A stretch of 60,621 bases of DNA, from assembly GCA_017528425.1 (NCBI GenBank), contig JAFXOV010000050.1:1-60621 (forward strand), written 5' to 3'. Positions 9,104-18,061 of the stretch are shown in pieces. Below the pieces are notes generated by a model. It was not told the DNA's origin, did not search any database, and saw only the letters and a program-made list of their open reading frames with translations. The translations under genes and the position numbers were made by a program. The stretch's first letter is position 1, and each line of letters starts with the position of its first letter. The DNA comes from Elusimicrobiota bacterium (GTDB lineage Bacteria > Elusimicrobiota > Endomicrobiia > Endomicrobiales > Endomicrobiaceae).

Positions 9104-9117
9104 TTTCCCCCCTTGTT

Positions 9118-9233
9118 TGAAGATTAGATGATTTGAAGATTGGAAGTTAAGTTGTAAAATTCGTAAAGCAAATTTTGTTATTATTTAGTTTTTTTCCTTA
9201 TAACCTTCTATTCTTTCATTCTTCTAATCGTCC
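9118..9233. repeat. Purine/pyrimidine-armed imperfect inverted repeat, copy 1
   Basis: A left arm of GAAGATTAGATG type (9118-9146) pairs imperfectly with a right arm of CTTCTATTC type (9205-9233). The centre contains AAGTTGTAAAA and GTTATTATTT, also found in the copy at 33733-33858. The right arm reaches into the last codons of the LytR_C gene. It fills the 120-bp gap between that gene and rsfS. Confidence 0.55.
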
Positions 9234-10285
9234 GACTCTCTGTCCAATTTATCGTATATGGTACAATCTTGTCCCAACAAAACGGACACATCCGTTAACG
9301 GTCTGTCTTGCGGTCTGAAAATTATTTCACCGCAATTCAGCACATCCTTTATTTCTTTTATTTTTTCATAATTATTTACAAAATCAATAATTGTTGTAAA
9401 TTCATATTTTTTCGAAGAAGATCCCCAGTCTACGACATCAAAAAGATCTTCTCTGAGTTTATCAACCGCTTTTATAGCAAGTCTGGATTTGTTTGTAGTA
9501 TTTAATACTTCAACTCTTACATTATCTTTATATTCAACGGTATCGTTTTCAAAGAAATCAATAATTTTTTCTTTATTATTTTCGTCTACCTCAATTCTTT
9601 TCCTTTTGTATACAGTCGGATAATCCGCATACTTTATGGTTTTATCTTCATTTAAAAAATAAGAATACAACAAAAACAAATCTTTAAACTCGAAATTTGT
9701 ATCTATAACAATATTTTTGTTATACAATTCTTTTATTACCTTTATAAAAACCATTCTGTTAAAATTATCATATATATAATTTAAATCTTTTATTGCCGCA
9801 ACAAGACATGTATCTCTGTCCGTTTCAGACCGCAAAAACGTATCAAACAAGTTTAAATTATTTTCCAAATTTTCCTGTTTAGAAAAAACTTCAATAACAT
9901 TTTTAAAATCTTTTTCGGTTATGTTTACATAGTAATCGAAACTTATTTTGTTATCAAAAAGTTTTTCAACTTCGGATTTTATGAACTCTTTTCTGTTTTC
10001 GGGTTTTGTTTCCAAAATCATATCTTTTAATATTCTTGCTTTCTTGGTTTTATATACTATGGTAACATTTTCATCAATAAAAGATAGTCTTATATATTCA
10101 TTCAAAGAATTATATTTTGCAATAAAAAACTTTATGTTTCCGTTATTTTCTACATCATCCAATATAAAAAGTATATTGATATTTTTCCCTTCTTTAAAAT
10201 CTTTAACCATTTTAGAAGTAGCGGAAAAATAAATTAATGTTCCCAACAAAGCAACGATTAAAAGCAATAAAAATTTTTTAAACAT
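9224..10285 (-). CDS. Membrane-anchored LytR C-terminal-domain protein (degenerate LCP-like)
   Basis: 353 aa. One N-terminal membrane helix (residues 4-22) is followed by a divergent region beginning NINILFILDD that resembles the start of LytR-CpsA-Psr domains. The C-terminal 95 residues (RVEVLNTTNKSRLAIKAVDKL and on) match a LytR_C domain. LCP proteins move undecaprenyl-linked polymers onto peptidoglycan or proteins, but I cannot find the conserved arginines and aspartates of an active LCP site here, so activity is doubtful. It overlaps yqeK by 8 nt, and the order nadD-yqeK-lytR-rsfS supports the family call. The stop codon lies inside a repeat arm. Confidence 0.65.
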   Translation of the reverse strand: MFKKFLLLLIVALLGTLIYFSATSKMVKDFKEGKNINILFILDDVENNGNIKFFIAKYNSLNEYIRLSFIDENVTIVYKTKKARILKDMILETKPENRKEFIKSEVEKLFDNKISFDYYVNITEKDFKNVIEVFSKQENLENNLNLFDTFLRSETDRDTCLVAAIKDLNYIYDNFNRMVFIKVIKELYNKNIVIDTNFEFKDLFLLYSYFLNEDKTIKYADYPTVYKRKRIEVDENNKEKIIDFFENDTVEYKDNVRVEVLNTTNKSRLAIKAVDKLREDLFDVVDWGSSSKKYEFTTIIDFVNNYEKIKEIKDVLNCGEIIFRPQDRPLTDVSVLLGQDCTIYDKLDRESDD

Positions 10286-10862
10286 TTTGACTGTTATAAT
10301 AATTCCATATCTTTATGATATCAGGATGTAAAACCTTAAATTTCGATAACACATATTTAATTTTATCTTGTAATACAAGTTTAAAAGTTTTGTCCAAATC
10401 ACTAAACATCACTTTTTTAGGAACAAAACTTTTTTTATATTTTCTGTCCAAAGATAAAGCATCAGCCACAAAAATAACCTTTTCGTAATCGCTCATACCG
10501 ACTCTTCCGATAGTATGATTATATATCGAGTTTATAATTTCTTTATCTTTTATATGAAACACATTTTTTGCAATATCCGCACCGATATAAGAGTGTAAAA
10601 CCTGCGGAAGATACTTTGTAATAAAATCTATATCTTTTATTTTTAATTTGTGTTTCTTGATATATTTTATGTTTTCCTCAAAAGTCATATTTTTAGCACA
10701 GTCGTGAAGAAGTGCTGCAACGGAAATCTTGTAGGAATCAAGTTTATATTTCTTCGCCAACTTTAAAGCCAAATCGTTAACCGCCAACACATGGTTATAT
10801 CTTTCCGGTTTTAAATTTGCCGATAAATAATCGTATATTTTTTGTTCTATATTTTTATTCAC
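10278..10862 (-). CDS. yqeK: HD-domain hydrolase YqeK (Ap4A hydrolase type)
   Basis: 194 aa. The HD metal site is seen as His24 (RYNHVLAV), LLHDCAK with His53-Asp54, and the later H(T)IGRVGMSDYEKVIFVADAL. The YqeK family splits diadenosine tetraphosphate symmetrically to ADP. The start is a GTG that overlaps the nadD stop (AGTGAATAA). The nadD-yqeK pair is widely conserved, which supports the name. Confidence 0.88.
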   Translation of the reverse strand: MNKNIEQKIYDYLSANLKPERYNHVLAVNDLALKLAKKYKLDSYKISVAALLHDCAKNMTFEENIKYIKKHKLKIKDIDFITKYLPQVLHSYIGADIAKNVFHIKDKEIINSIYNHTIGRVGMSDYEKVIFVADALSLDRKYKKSFVPKKVMFSDLDKTFKLVLQDKIKYVLSKFKVLHPDIIKIWNYYNSQNV

Positions 10863-11430
10863 TGTACAGTCCGTTTCTTTTTATGTAGTTAACTACCTGC
10901 TGCGGTACAAGTTCGGAAATATCTTTTTTATCATTCAAATATTGTCTTATAGTTGTTGATGATATATCTTCCATAACATATTTTGAAAACTTGCAATATT
11001 TATAATACGGGCTTTCAATATCTATCGTTATGTTCGGTCTGGGAAAAACTATAAACCCGTATTTTTTTACTATATAGTCCGTGTTTTTCCACAAAGATAA
11101 ATTATTAAACGAGTCCGCACCGATTATCATTTTTATATCATCGGATTCATGTTTACTTTTAATATAATCCAACATTTGATACGAGTAAACTACTTTTTTG
11201 GAATCAATTTCATAAGTGTCGATTTCATACTCACTAAAATCTTTTATCACGTCAAACAACATGTTATATCTGTCTTTTTCCGCTGCAACCAATTTTATTT
11301 TGTGCGGCGGTATGTATGCCGGAACAAAAATAATCTTATCAAGATTAAACTCTTTCAAAGCGGTTGCTGCCATTCGAAGATGTGCATTATGAATCGGATC
11401 AAAAGAACCGCCAAAAACTCCGATATTCAT
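10855..11430 (-). CDS. nadD: Nicotinate-nucleotide adenylyltransferase
   Basis: 191 aa; makes deamido-NAD from nicotinate mononucleotide and ATP. It has the nucleotidyltransferase GVFGGSFDPIHNAHL at the N-terminus and SSTTIRQYL near residue 155. I start it at ATG 11430, because the upstream GTG at 11442 is part of the GGAGGTG ribosome-binding site. It lies between proA and yqeK and overlaps yqeK by 8 nt. Confidence 0.94.
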   Translation of the reverse strand: MNIGVFGGSFDPIHNAHLRMAATALKEFNLDKIIFVPAYIPPHKIKLVAAEKDRYNMLFDVIKDFSEYEIDTYEIDSKKVVYSYQMLDYIKSKHESDDIKMIIGADSFNNLSLWKNTDYIVKKYGFIVFPRPNITIDIESPYYKYCKFSKYVMEDISSTTIRQYLNDKKDISELVPQQVVNYIKRNGLYSE

Positions 11431-11455
11431 AATTTTTTGCACCTCCGAAAATATA

Positions 11456-12718
11456 CTACTTTCTTATAACTCCGTTACCTCTGACAACATATTTTGTTGT
11501 AGTTAACTCTCTTGCACCCATTGCACCTCTTGCATGCAACTTACCGGTAGATATTCCGATTTCCGCACCTAATCCGAAAACTCCGCCATCGTGAAGTCTT
11601 GTAGAAACGTTATGGAATACCGCCGCAGAATCAACTTCTTTCAGGAATTTTTCAGCTCTTTGTTTATCTTCCGTAATTATTGAGTCGGAATGTTTTGAAC
11701 CGTATCTGTTAATATGGTTTATTGCTTCTTCCAAAGAGTTAACAACTTTTATTGATACTATCTTATCCAAATATTCCGTTGCCCAATCTTGTTCGGTAGC
11801 ATCTTTAACTTCCGGAACAACAGCTTTTGTCAACTTACAACCTCTTACTTCGGTATCATTGGCAAAAAACTGTTTACATAATTTCGGTAAAACTTTGTTT
11901 GCTATATCTCTGTGAACAAGAACGGTTTCTGTAGCATTACATACTCCCGGCCTTTGACATTTGGCATTTATGGTAACTTTTATTGCCATATCGATATTGG
12001 CAGCTTTATCAATGTAAGTGTGACATAACCCGCTGCCGTGAGAAAGTATAGGAATGGTGGAATGTTGTTTTATAAACTCTATCATTTTCCCGCTTCCTCT
12101 CGGTATCAACAAATCTATATAATTATCAAGTTTTATCATTTCGGAAACTGCAGCTCTGTCAACTACATCTATAAAAGTAATCGCACCTACCGGCATACCC
12201 GCAGATTCGCCTGCGGAAGAAATAATCTTTGCAAGTATTTTGTTTGAATTTATAGCTTCCGAACCGCCTCTTAAAATAATAGCATTACCGGACTTTATAC
12301 ATAATGCCGCAGCATCAACGGTAACATTAGGTCTTGATTCGTATATCATTGCTATAGTTCCTATAGGAACTCTTATTTTTTGAATATTTATACCGTCAAC
12401 ATCTCTTGTTTCCATAATTTCGCCGATCGGATCTTTTTGATTAACGATACTTCTTACACCGTGTATCATATCCTCAATTCTTTTATTTGTTAATGTAAGC
12501 CTTTCTATCAAAACTTTATCCATACCGGAATTTTTCGCGGTTTCAACATCTATATCGTTATGAAACTGTATTTCACTGATATTTTTTTCCAAAGCATCGG
12601 CTATCGATAACAATATAGCGTTTCTTTGTTTAAAATCCAAAAGTCCCAACTGCATAGAAGCAACTTTTGCCAAAGAAACTTTTTTATTAACTATTTGTTT
12701 TATTTCCTGTTCTTCCAT
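11456..12718 (-). CDS. proA: Gamma-glutamyl phosphate reductase
   Basis: 420 aa, an aldehyde-dehydrogenase-fold enzyme that reduces gamma-glutamyl phosphate to glutamate semialdehyde in proline synthesis. The catalytic Cys260 is in QRPGVCNATE; RLHDGGVFGLGAEIGIST and the C-terminal TTKYVVRGNG are characteristic. It starts 1 bp after the aconitase gene ends. No proB or proC is present in the window. Confidence 0.95.
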   Translation of the reverse strand: MEEQEIKQIVNKKVSLAKVASMQLGLLDFKQRNAILLSIADALEKNISEIQFHNDIDVETAKNSGMDKVLIERLTLTNKRIEDMIHGVRSIVNQKDPIGEIMETRDVDGINIQKIRVPIGTIAMIYESRPNVTVDAAALCIKSGNAIILRGGSEAINSNKILAKIISSAGESAGMPVGAITFIDVVDRAAVSEMIKLDNYIDLLIPRGSGKMIEFIKQHSTIPILSHGSGLCHTYIDKAANIDMAIKVTINAKCQRPGVCNATETVLVHRDIANKVLPKLCKQFFANDTEVRGCKLTKAVVPEVKDATEQDWATEYLDKIVSIKVVNSLEEAINHINRYGSKHSDSIITEDKQRAEKFLKEVDSAAVFHNVSTRLHDGGVFGLGAEIGISTGKLHARGAMGARELTTTKYVVRGNGVIRK

Positions 12719-12719
12719 A

Positions 12720-14630
12720 TTATTTTATTCCCTCTTTAATCCAATTTAACAAACCGCCGGCAAACAATATTTCTTTTTGTCTTTCGGTAAAACTGTAATT
12801 CAATTTAATATTTTTACCGTTAACGGTTATAACCAAATCTTTATTTTCTTTTATAATATTCTTTATGTCTTTAAACTCTATTTTATCTGCAAGTTTTATC
12901 AATTCGTAGTCATTAACATTGTCGAATGTTAACGGAATAATTCCGAAATTTATTAAGTTTGCCAAATGTATTCTTGCAAATGTTTTTGTAATAACAACTT
13001 TTATTCCCAAATATCTCGGGGCAAGTGCGGCATGTTCTCTTGAAGAACCCTGCCCGTAATTTTCCGCTCCTACTATAACTCCGTTTTTAACGGATTTTGC
13101 CCTTGCAACAAAATCTTTATCTACAGCACCGAAAGTATGTTCCGATATTGCGGGCAAATTAGATCTTAAAGGCAATATCTTTGCACCTGCCGGCAATATA
13201 TGGTCGGTAGAAATATTGTCACCGACTTTCAAAACCACATCTGCCGAAATTGAATCCGGCATCGGTTCGAATTTCGGTAACGGTTTTATATTAGGTCCTC
13301 TGACAATTTCCCCTTCATTGGAAGGTTTTTGGAAATGGTCATCATTAATATAAAAACTGTCCGGCAAACTTATTTTAGGTTTTGCACCGAACAAAGCTGT
13401 AGGATCTGTTATTTCTCCGGTTAAAGCTGCAGCCAAAGCAACTTCCGGTGAACACAAATAAACTTGAGCATCTTTTGTTCCGCTTCTGCCTTCAAAGTTT
13501 CTGTTAAATGTTCTTAAAGAAACAGCTTTAGTTTTTGGAGCTTGTCCCATACCGATACATGGTCCGCAAGCACATTCCAATATTCTTGCACCGGCATTAA
13601 TTATGTTAAACAATTTACCGGAACTTGCAAGCATTGAAAATACTTGTCTTGATCCCGGAGAAATCGTTAAACTTGTATTTTTGTTTATCTTTTTATCTTT
13701 TAATGTTTCTGCACATAACATCATATCCGCATAAGATGAATTTGTGCAGGAACCGATACAAACCTGATCAACTTTTGTTCCTTTCAAATCTTTAACTTTT
13801 TTTACATTATCGGGGCTGTGAGGCATAGCAATTAACGGTTCAAGTTCGGATAAATTTATTGCCAATTCATCATCGTATGTTGCATCGGAATCGGCAACCA
13901 TTTCAACCCAATCTTTTTCTCTGTTTTGTCTTTTCAAAAAGTCTTTTGTTATTTCGTCCGAAGGGAATATTGTAGTTGTTGCACCGAGTTCCGTTCCCAT
14001 ATTTGTAATTGTTGCTCTTTCGGGAACAGACAAAGTTTTAACACCTTCACCTGCGAACTCAAATATTTTTCCTCTTCCGCCTTTAACGGACAATATTCTT
14101 AAAAGCTCAAGAATTATATCTTTTGCACTTACCCAATCTCTTAATTTTCCGGTTAAATTAACTTTAACTATTTTAGGCATTGTTATATAAAAAGGCTGCC
14201 CTGCCATGGCACATGCAACATCAAGTCCGCCCGCTCCGAAAGCAAGCATACCGATACCGCCACCGGTAGGAGTATGAGAGTCTGAACCTATCAATGTTTT
14301 ACCCGGAACACCGAATCTTTCCAAATGTACCTGATGGCAAATTCCGTTACCTGCAGGTGAAAAAACTATCCCGTGCTTATTTGCTATAGTTTGTAAAAAT
14401 TTATGATCATCGGCATTTTCAAAACCGGACTGCAATGTGTTATGGTCAACATAACTTACCGAAAGTTCCGTTTTTACTTTAGGAACGTTCATTGCTTCAA
14501 ACTGTAAATATGCCATAGTTCCTGTTGCATCCTGAGTTAACGTCTGATCTATCTTTAATGCAACTTCACTGCCTACTTCCATTGATCCCGAAACCAAATG
14601 CTTTTTAATAATTTTCCTTGCTAAATTCAT
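12720..14630 (-). CDS. acn: Aconitate hydratase (short bacterial type)
   Basis: 636 aa; interconverts citrate and isocitrate through a [4Fe-4S] cluster. Cluster cysteines are Cys295 (CIGSCTNSS) and Cys355/Cys358 (ECACGPCIGMGQAP). SDSHTPTGGGIGMLAFGAGG lies in the N-terminal part, and the swivelling domain with GQGSSREHAALAPR in the C-terminal third. At about 640 residues it is shorter than E. coli AcnA or AcnB and like the putative aconitases of Aquifex and clostridia. Homoaconitase or LeuC-like use is possible given the nearby leuD without leuC, but the fused swivelling domain argues for aconitase. The ribosome-binding site is CGGAG. Confidence 0.88.
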   Translation of the reverse strand: MNLARKIIKKHLVSGSMEVGSEVALKIDQTLTQDATGTMAYLQFEAMNVPKVKTELSVSYVDHNTLQSGFENADDHKFLQTIANKHGIVFSPAGNGICHQVHLERFGVPGKTLIGSDSHTPTGGGIGMLAFGAGGLDVACAMAGQPFYITMPKIVKVNLTGKLRDWVSAKDIILELLRILSVKGGRGKIFEFAGEGVKTLSVPERATITNMGTELGATTTIFPSDEITKDFLKRQNREKDWVEMVADSDATYDDELAINLSELEPLIAMPHSPDNVKKVKDLKGTKVDQVCIGSCTNSSYADMMLCAETLKDKKINKNTSLTISPGSRQVFSMLASSGKLFNIINAGARILECACGPCIGMGQAPKTKAVSLRTFNRNFEGRSGTKDAQVYLCSPEVALAAALTGEITDPTALFGAKPKISLPDSFYINDDHFQKPSNEGEIVRGPNIKPLPKFEPMPDSISADVVLKVGDNISTDHILPAGAKILPLRSNLPAISEHTFGAVDKDFVARAKSVKNGVIVGAENYGQGSSREHAALAPRYLGIKVVITKTFARIHLANLINFGIIPLTFDNVNDYELIKLADKIEFKDIKNIIKENKDLVITVNGKNIKLNYSFTERQKEILFAGGLLNWIKEGIK

Positions 14631-14702
14631 AACAAACTCCGTATATATAAAGTATTATTTTATTATCTTTAATATTTTACAAAATTATAAGAAAATTTTA
14701 CA

Positions 14703-14746
14703 TAAAAAAAGAGCAAAATTTTATAAATTAAAATCTTGCTCTTTTA
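14703..14746 (-). terminator. Intrinsic terminator after the phosphorylase gene
   Basis: GAGCAA and TTGCTC, extended by AATTTT/AAAAT, form a long hairpin with an A-run on one side and a T-run on the other in minus-strand reading. Confidence 0.7.
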
Positions 14747-14766
14747 TATTTAAAACAAATACTAAA

Positions 14767-17700
14767 TTAGAATGTAACGGTTATTTGTTTTGCCTGTCTG
14801 TTTCTTATTTTTTCGGCATTTTTTCCTACAACAATATTTCCGTCTACAACATCCTTTGAATTATCATTCCACAAAATTTCGATTTTTTTGATATTCATAT
14901 TCGGTAAATATGTGCTCTTTTTAGATTTGTTTACATAAACCAAATCGGTTGTTGAAAACAATTTTGCCTTAAATTCGCCTTTCTTATCAAAGAATTCTCC
15001 GCTGATTATAGGTTTTAAACTAAATACCAACTCATTTTTATCGTTTACGGAAAAAGGTTTGTAACCTAAACTCATTGTAAGCCACATATCTATAAACTCG
15101 GCTGTTGAACCGCTGAGTCTTGCAACAAAGCCTCTGCCCCAATTTCTTTTATCGGGGAATGCACTTGAAGAAATAAAAGAAGAATTTTCAAGTATACTTC
15201 TTCCGTAGACTTCAGGTTTTAAAAAGCACGGAAAACATGTTTTTATGGATGAGAAAAATTCTTCATACAAACCCGCTCTTAAAAGGCCCAACAAATATTT
15301 GAATTCCATATGCATAAATACTGATTCATTTTCAAGCCAACCCGGTAAAAACACTCTCGATCTTCCTATTTCGTTGGACTCGCTGAGCAATGAAGAACAA
15401 ACTTTAAACATCTTTAACTCTTTATCGTAAAGTCCGCTCTTTTTAATAGATGCAAAATGTTGTTTTGCTTCCTTTTTATCTTCAGACATTCTCATATAAT
15501 GTGTTTCTGATTCCAAAAATAACGGTAACGGATATCTTTGGAATTTGGAAACTTTAACACAAGGTAATCCTTTACAATTCTTTTCATTATTCTTCTGATA
15601 TTTTGTTGCTTCATATCTGAAATAAGTAACATATAACCCTGTTTTCGGATCTATAGCTTTTTTAAGACCTGCATTTATTTTTGCTACAGCTTTATCTATA
15701 AATTCTATTACCGAATTTATATTTATTTGTTCTTCTTTACCGTTTATACCGAATATAACGGATTTTCTGTACTCTTCTTTTAATGTTGTTGCTTTATCCC
15801 AGAAATCGAAAGAAGAAAGTTTTTGTTTTAATAAGGACAAAAGTCCTTTAAACAATTTTGCAACTTCTACAGGTACAAATATTTTTTCATCTTTATTTTC
15901 TTTCAAAAGGTTTGAAAAGAAAACCATCATCTTTCTCAACTCAAAAACTTCCGGAGTCGATGAACCGAAAAGGCCGGGCAAACCGTTCAATGCATCGTAC
16001 CAACCCGGTTTATCCGATTCCATTTCTATACCGATACCTTCACTGTCCAAAGTTGCAAATTTTACCGACATTATTGTTATAAACTTTGAAGCAAGTGTCG
16101 TATAATAAATATCACCTTTACCGTTATTTGTTCTTAATGCATTAGGATTAACTTTTCTTGATGCTATAAGTTCCGCTTTTTCATCGGATTTTGCTACGGA
16201 ATTATATTGTCTTACAGTTCCTTTCGGAGTTAAAACATACTTTTGGCTTCTCGGTAAAACATAATGATCGTTATCATAATAAATAAAAGATTTATCGTTA
16301 AAGAAAATATCTTTTTTCTTATCGGGATATATTGTTAAAAAGCTTTCCAATATATCGAAATTGTATTTCCAATGATCAACCCAATATCCTTCACCGTGAT
16401 TTGCATCGTTTTGAGCTTTTGCCGTTGTTACAACTTTTGAAATAAAATCTTCAAATTTTATTTTTGTTTTTATGTTTGAAAATTCCATGAATGTTGCAAG
16501 CGAACCGGGCTCAAACGGTTTTTGGAAAAATTTGTTCAATTTTTCTTCATCTTTTTTGTTACTTAAATCACTTATTATATTTTTATATTCTTTACTTTTT
16601 GTATCTAAAACGAAAAGTGTTCCTTTAACCACCAACGGGTTACAGGCATCTATTTGTAACAAGTTATAAAATATTTTTACCGCACTGTCTTTAACGTTAG
16701 GGTTAAAGAAAATATCTTTTCTTCTGTTTTGATTTACATCTCTGTAATTTCCGTTACCCTGCGAATAGTAGTTGGGTGATACTTGGAATTCGTTATAATC
16801 TCTTTCCAAATCTCCGTGTTTTCTTGAAAACACATAATACATTGCGGACTTATCGTTATATTTAAACTCTATCGGAAGACCGCCTCTCATAACATTATCA
16901 AGATAATTTTGTCTGCAATACATATCAAATTCAGGTATTGAAGAATGTGTTTCCATATTGGAAGTAATGGAATTTATTAAATTTTTATTTTCTTCCTGTT
17001 TTGCTTCAAAATATTTTATGTCAAACTTTTTAACAAAACTGTTTAAAGATTTTGCACTTTCAATATGACCGACAATAGAATATATTTTAAAACTGTCTTT
17101 TGATTTCAAATTTTGTTTTGCATAACTGAAAGCCGTAGGATATTTGTTATCCGCAAACTGTTTTTTAGGATACACAAAATTTTCATTAAACAATTTTTCC
17201 GGACAAGCAAAACTTGTATCGGAACCGAACAAAATGTCCGGATCAATTATGATATCGGCTTTCTTTACTTTTTTGTCTTGTACTAAAGAACAATAAAAGT
17301 TACCTTCGGTAATTTCCACAACTTCGGAACTGTCCGCCGTTTCAACTTTCAATTTATAAAAAGGAACTCCGGTCTTATCGAAATTATCAACTTTCGTCCA
17401 GGCTTGAATTGTTGTAGACATATATTTTTGTGACCAGGAATTAATATAATAAGGAAGAATTTTCGGCATACCGTCAACAATTTCTATCTGAATATTTTGT
17501 TTGGATATATTTTCAACCGTAATTTTTCTTAAAAGACCGGCTAAAGGTTGGTTAGGTAATGTAAAATATGTAACTGTTGTTTTGATACCGATTTTTGTAT
17601 TTATTTCTTCTATCGTTAAATCGTAAGCTGAAACATACATATTTTGTTTTACGTCTTTTACATCGGCACTATTATTTTTGAACGGTTCATAACAAATTGT

Positions 17701-17979
17701 TTCTTTACCTTTTTTTATTTTCAAAAATGTTCTGAATCCGAAAGTATTAACTAAATTATAACTTACATTTGCGGGATAAAATTCCATTATTGCATAATTT
17801 TTATTTTTTATACCGAATGTACAAATTCCTTGTCCTCTGTTAACATAATATGCCCACATCGGAATACCTTTTACTCCGGAAATCCCCGGGAAAAAGCTTG
17901 AAAAAGTCGGTGCTAAATTATAATTTTCAATAACAAAACTTCCGTCCTGGTTAAGGTAATACTTAAATTTGTTAGCCAT
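14767..17979 (-). CDS. Large cellobiose-phosphorylase-like glycosidase (GH94/GH161-type)
   Basis: 1070 aa, soluble, no signal peptide. It has the layout of inverting disaccharide or beta-glucan phosphorylases: an N-terminal beta-sandwich (YYVNRGQGICTFGIKNKNYAIMEF region), a helical linker, an (alpha/alpha)6 barrel with VDHWKYNFDILESFL near residues 534-548, and GWYDALNGLPGLFGSS at 659-674. Asp662 is in the position of the catalytic Asp of the DWND motif. Such enzymes release glucose-1-phosphate from beta-glucosides inside the cell. Length and the GWYDALNG variant match the long subgroup rather than ordinary 800-aa GH94 enzymes, so the substrate (cellobiose, laminari-oligosaccharide or other) is open. 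It is a single-gene unit with a GAGGAT ribosome-binding site. Confidence 0.82.
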   Translation of the reverse strand: MANKFKYYLNQDGSFVIENYNLAPTFSSFFPGISGVKGIPMWAYYVNRGQGICTFGIKNKNYAIMEFYPANVSYNLVNTFGFRTFLKIKKGKETICYEPFKNNSADVKDVKQNMYVSAYDLTIEEINTKIGIKTTVTYFTLPNQPLAGLLRKITVENISKQNIQIEIVDGMPKILPYYINSWSQKYMSTTIQAWTKVDNFDKTGVPFYKLKVETADSSEVVEITEGNFYCSLVQDKKVKKADIIIDPDILFGSDTSFACPEKLFNENFVYPKKQFADNKYPTAFSYAKQNLKSKDSFKIYSIVGHIESAKSLNSFVKKFDIKYFEAKQEENKNLINSITSNMETHSSIPEFDMYCRQNYLDNVMRGGLPIEFKYNDKSAMYYVFSRKHGDLERDYNEFQVSPNYYSQGNGNYRDVNQNRRKDIFFNPNVKDSAVKIFYNLLQIDACNPLVVKGTLFVLDTKSKEYKNIISDLSNKKDEEKLNKFFQKPFEPGSLATFMEFSNIKTKIKFEDFISKVVTTAKAQNDANHGEGYWVDHWKYNFDILESFLTIYPDKKKDIFFNDKSFIYYDNDHYVLPRSQKYVLTPKGTVRQYNSVAKSDEKAELIASRKVNPNALRTNNGKGDIYYTTLASKFITIMSVKFATLDSEGIGIEMESDKPGWYDALNGLPGLFGSSTPEVFELRKMMVFFSNLLKENKDEKIFVPVEVAKLFKGLLSLLKQKLSSFDFWDKATTLKEEYRKSVIFGINGKEEQININSVIEFIDKAVAKINAGLKKAIDPKTGLYVTYFRYEATKYQKNNEKNCKGLPCVKVSKFQRYPLPLFLESETHYMRMSEDKKEAKQHFASIKKSGLYDKELKMFKVCSSLLSESNEIGRSRVFLPGWLENESVFMHMEFKYLLGLLRAGLYEEFFSSIKTCFPCFLKPEVYGRSILENSSFISSSAFPDKRNWGRGFVARLSGSTAEFIDMWLTMSLGYKPFSVNDKNELVFSLKPIISGEFFDKKGEFKAKLFSTTDLVYVNKSKKSTYLPNMNIKKIEILWNDNSKDVVDGNIVVGKNAEKIRNRQAKQITVTF

Positions 17980-18029
17980 TTTATCCTCACAGTTTTTAAT
18001 TATAAATTATGAATTGTAAATTGTAAATT

Positions 18030-18061
18030 AAAAATAAATTTTTTCAATAAAATTTATTTTT
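18030..18061 (-). terminator. Possible AT-only terminator hairpin overlapping the purB end
   Basis: AAAAATAAATTTT and AAAATTTATTTTT (13 bp) enclose a 6-nt loop and include the purB stop codon. All pairs are A-T, so termination strength is uncertain. Confidence 0.4.

Noticed and set aside
11428-11442. GTG at 11442 as nadD start
   Set aside because: It overlaps the GGAGG ribosome-binding site; ATG 11430 fits the family N-terminus.
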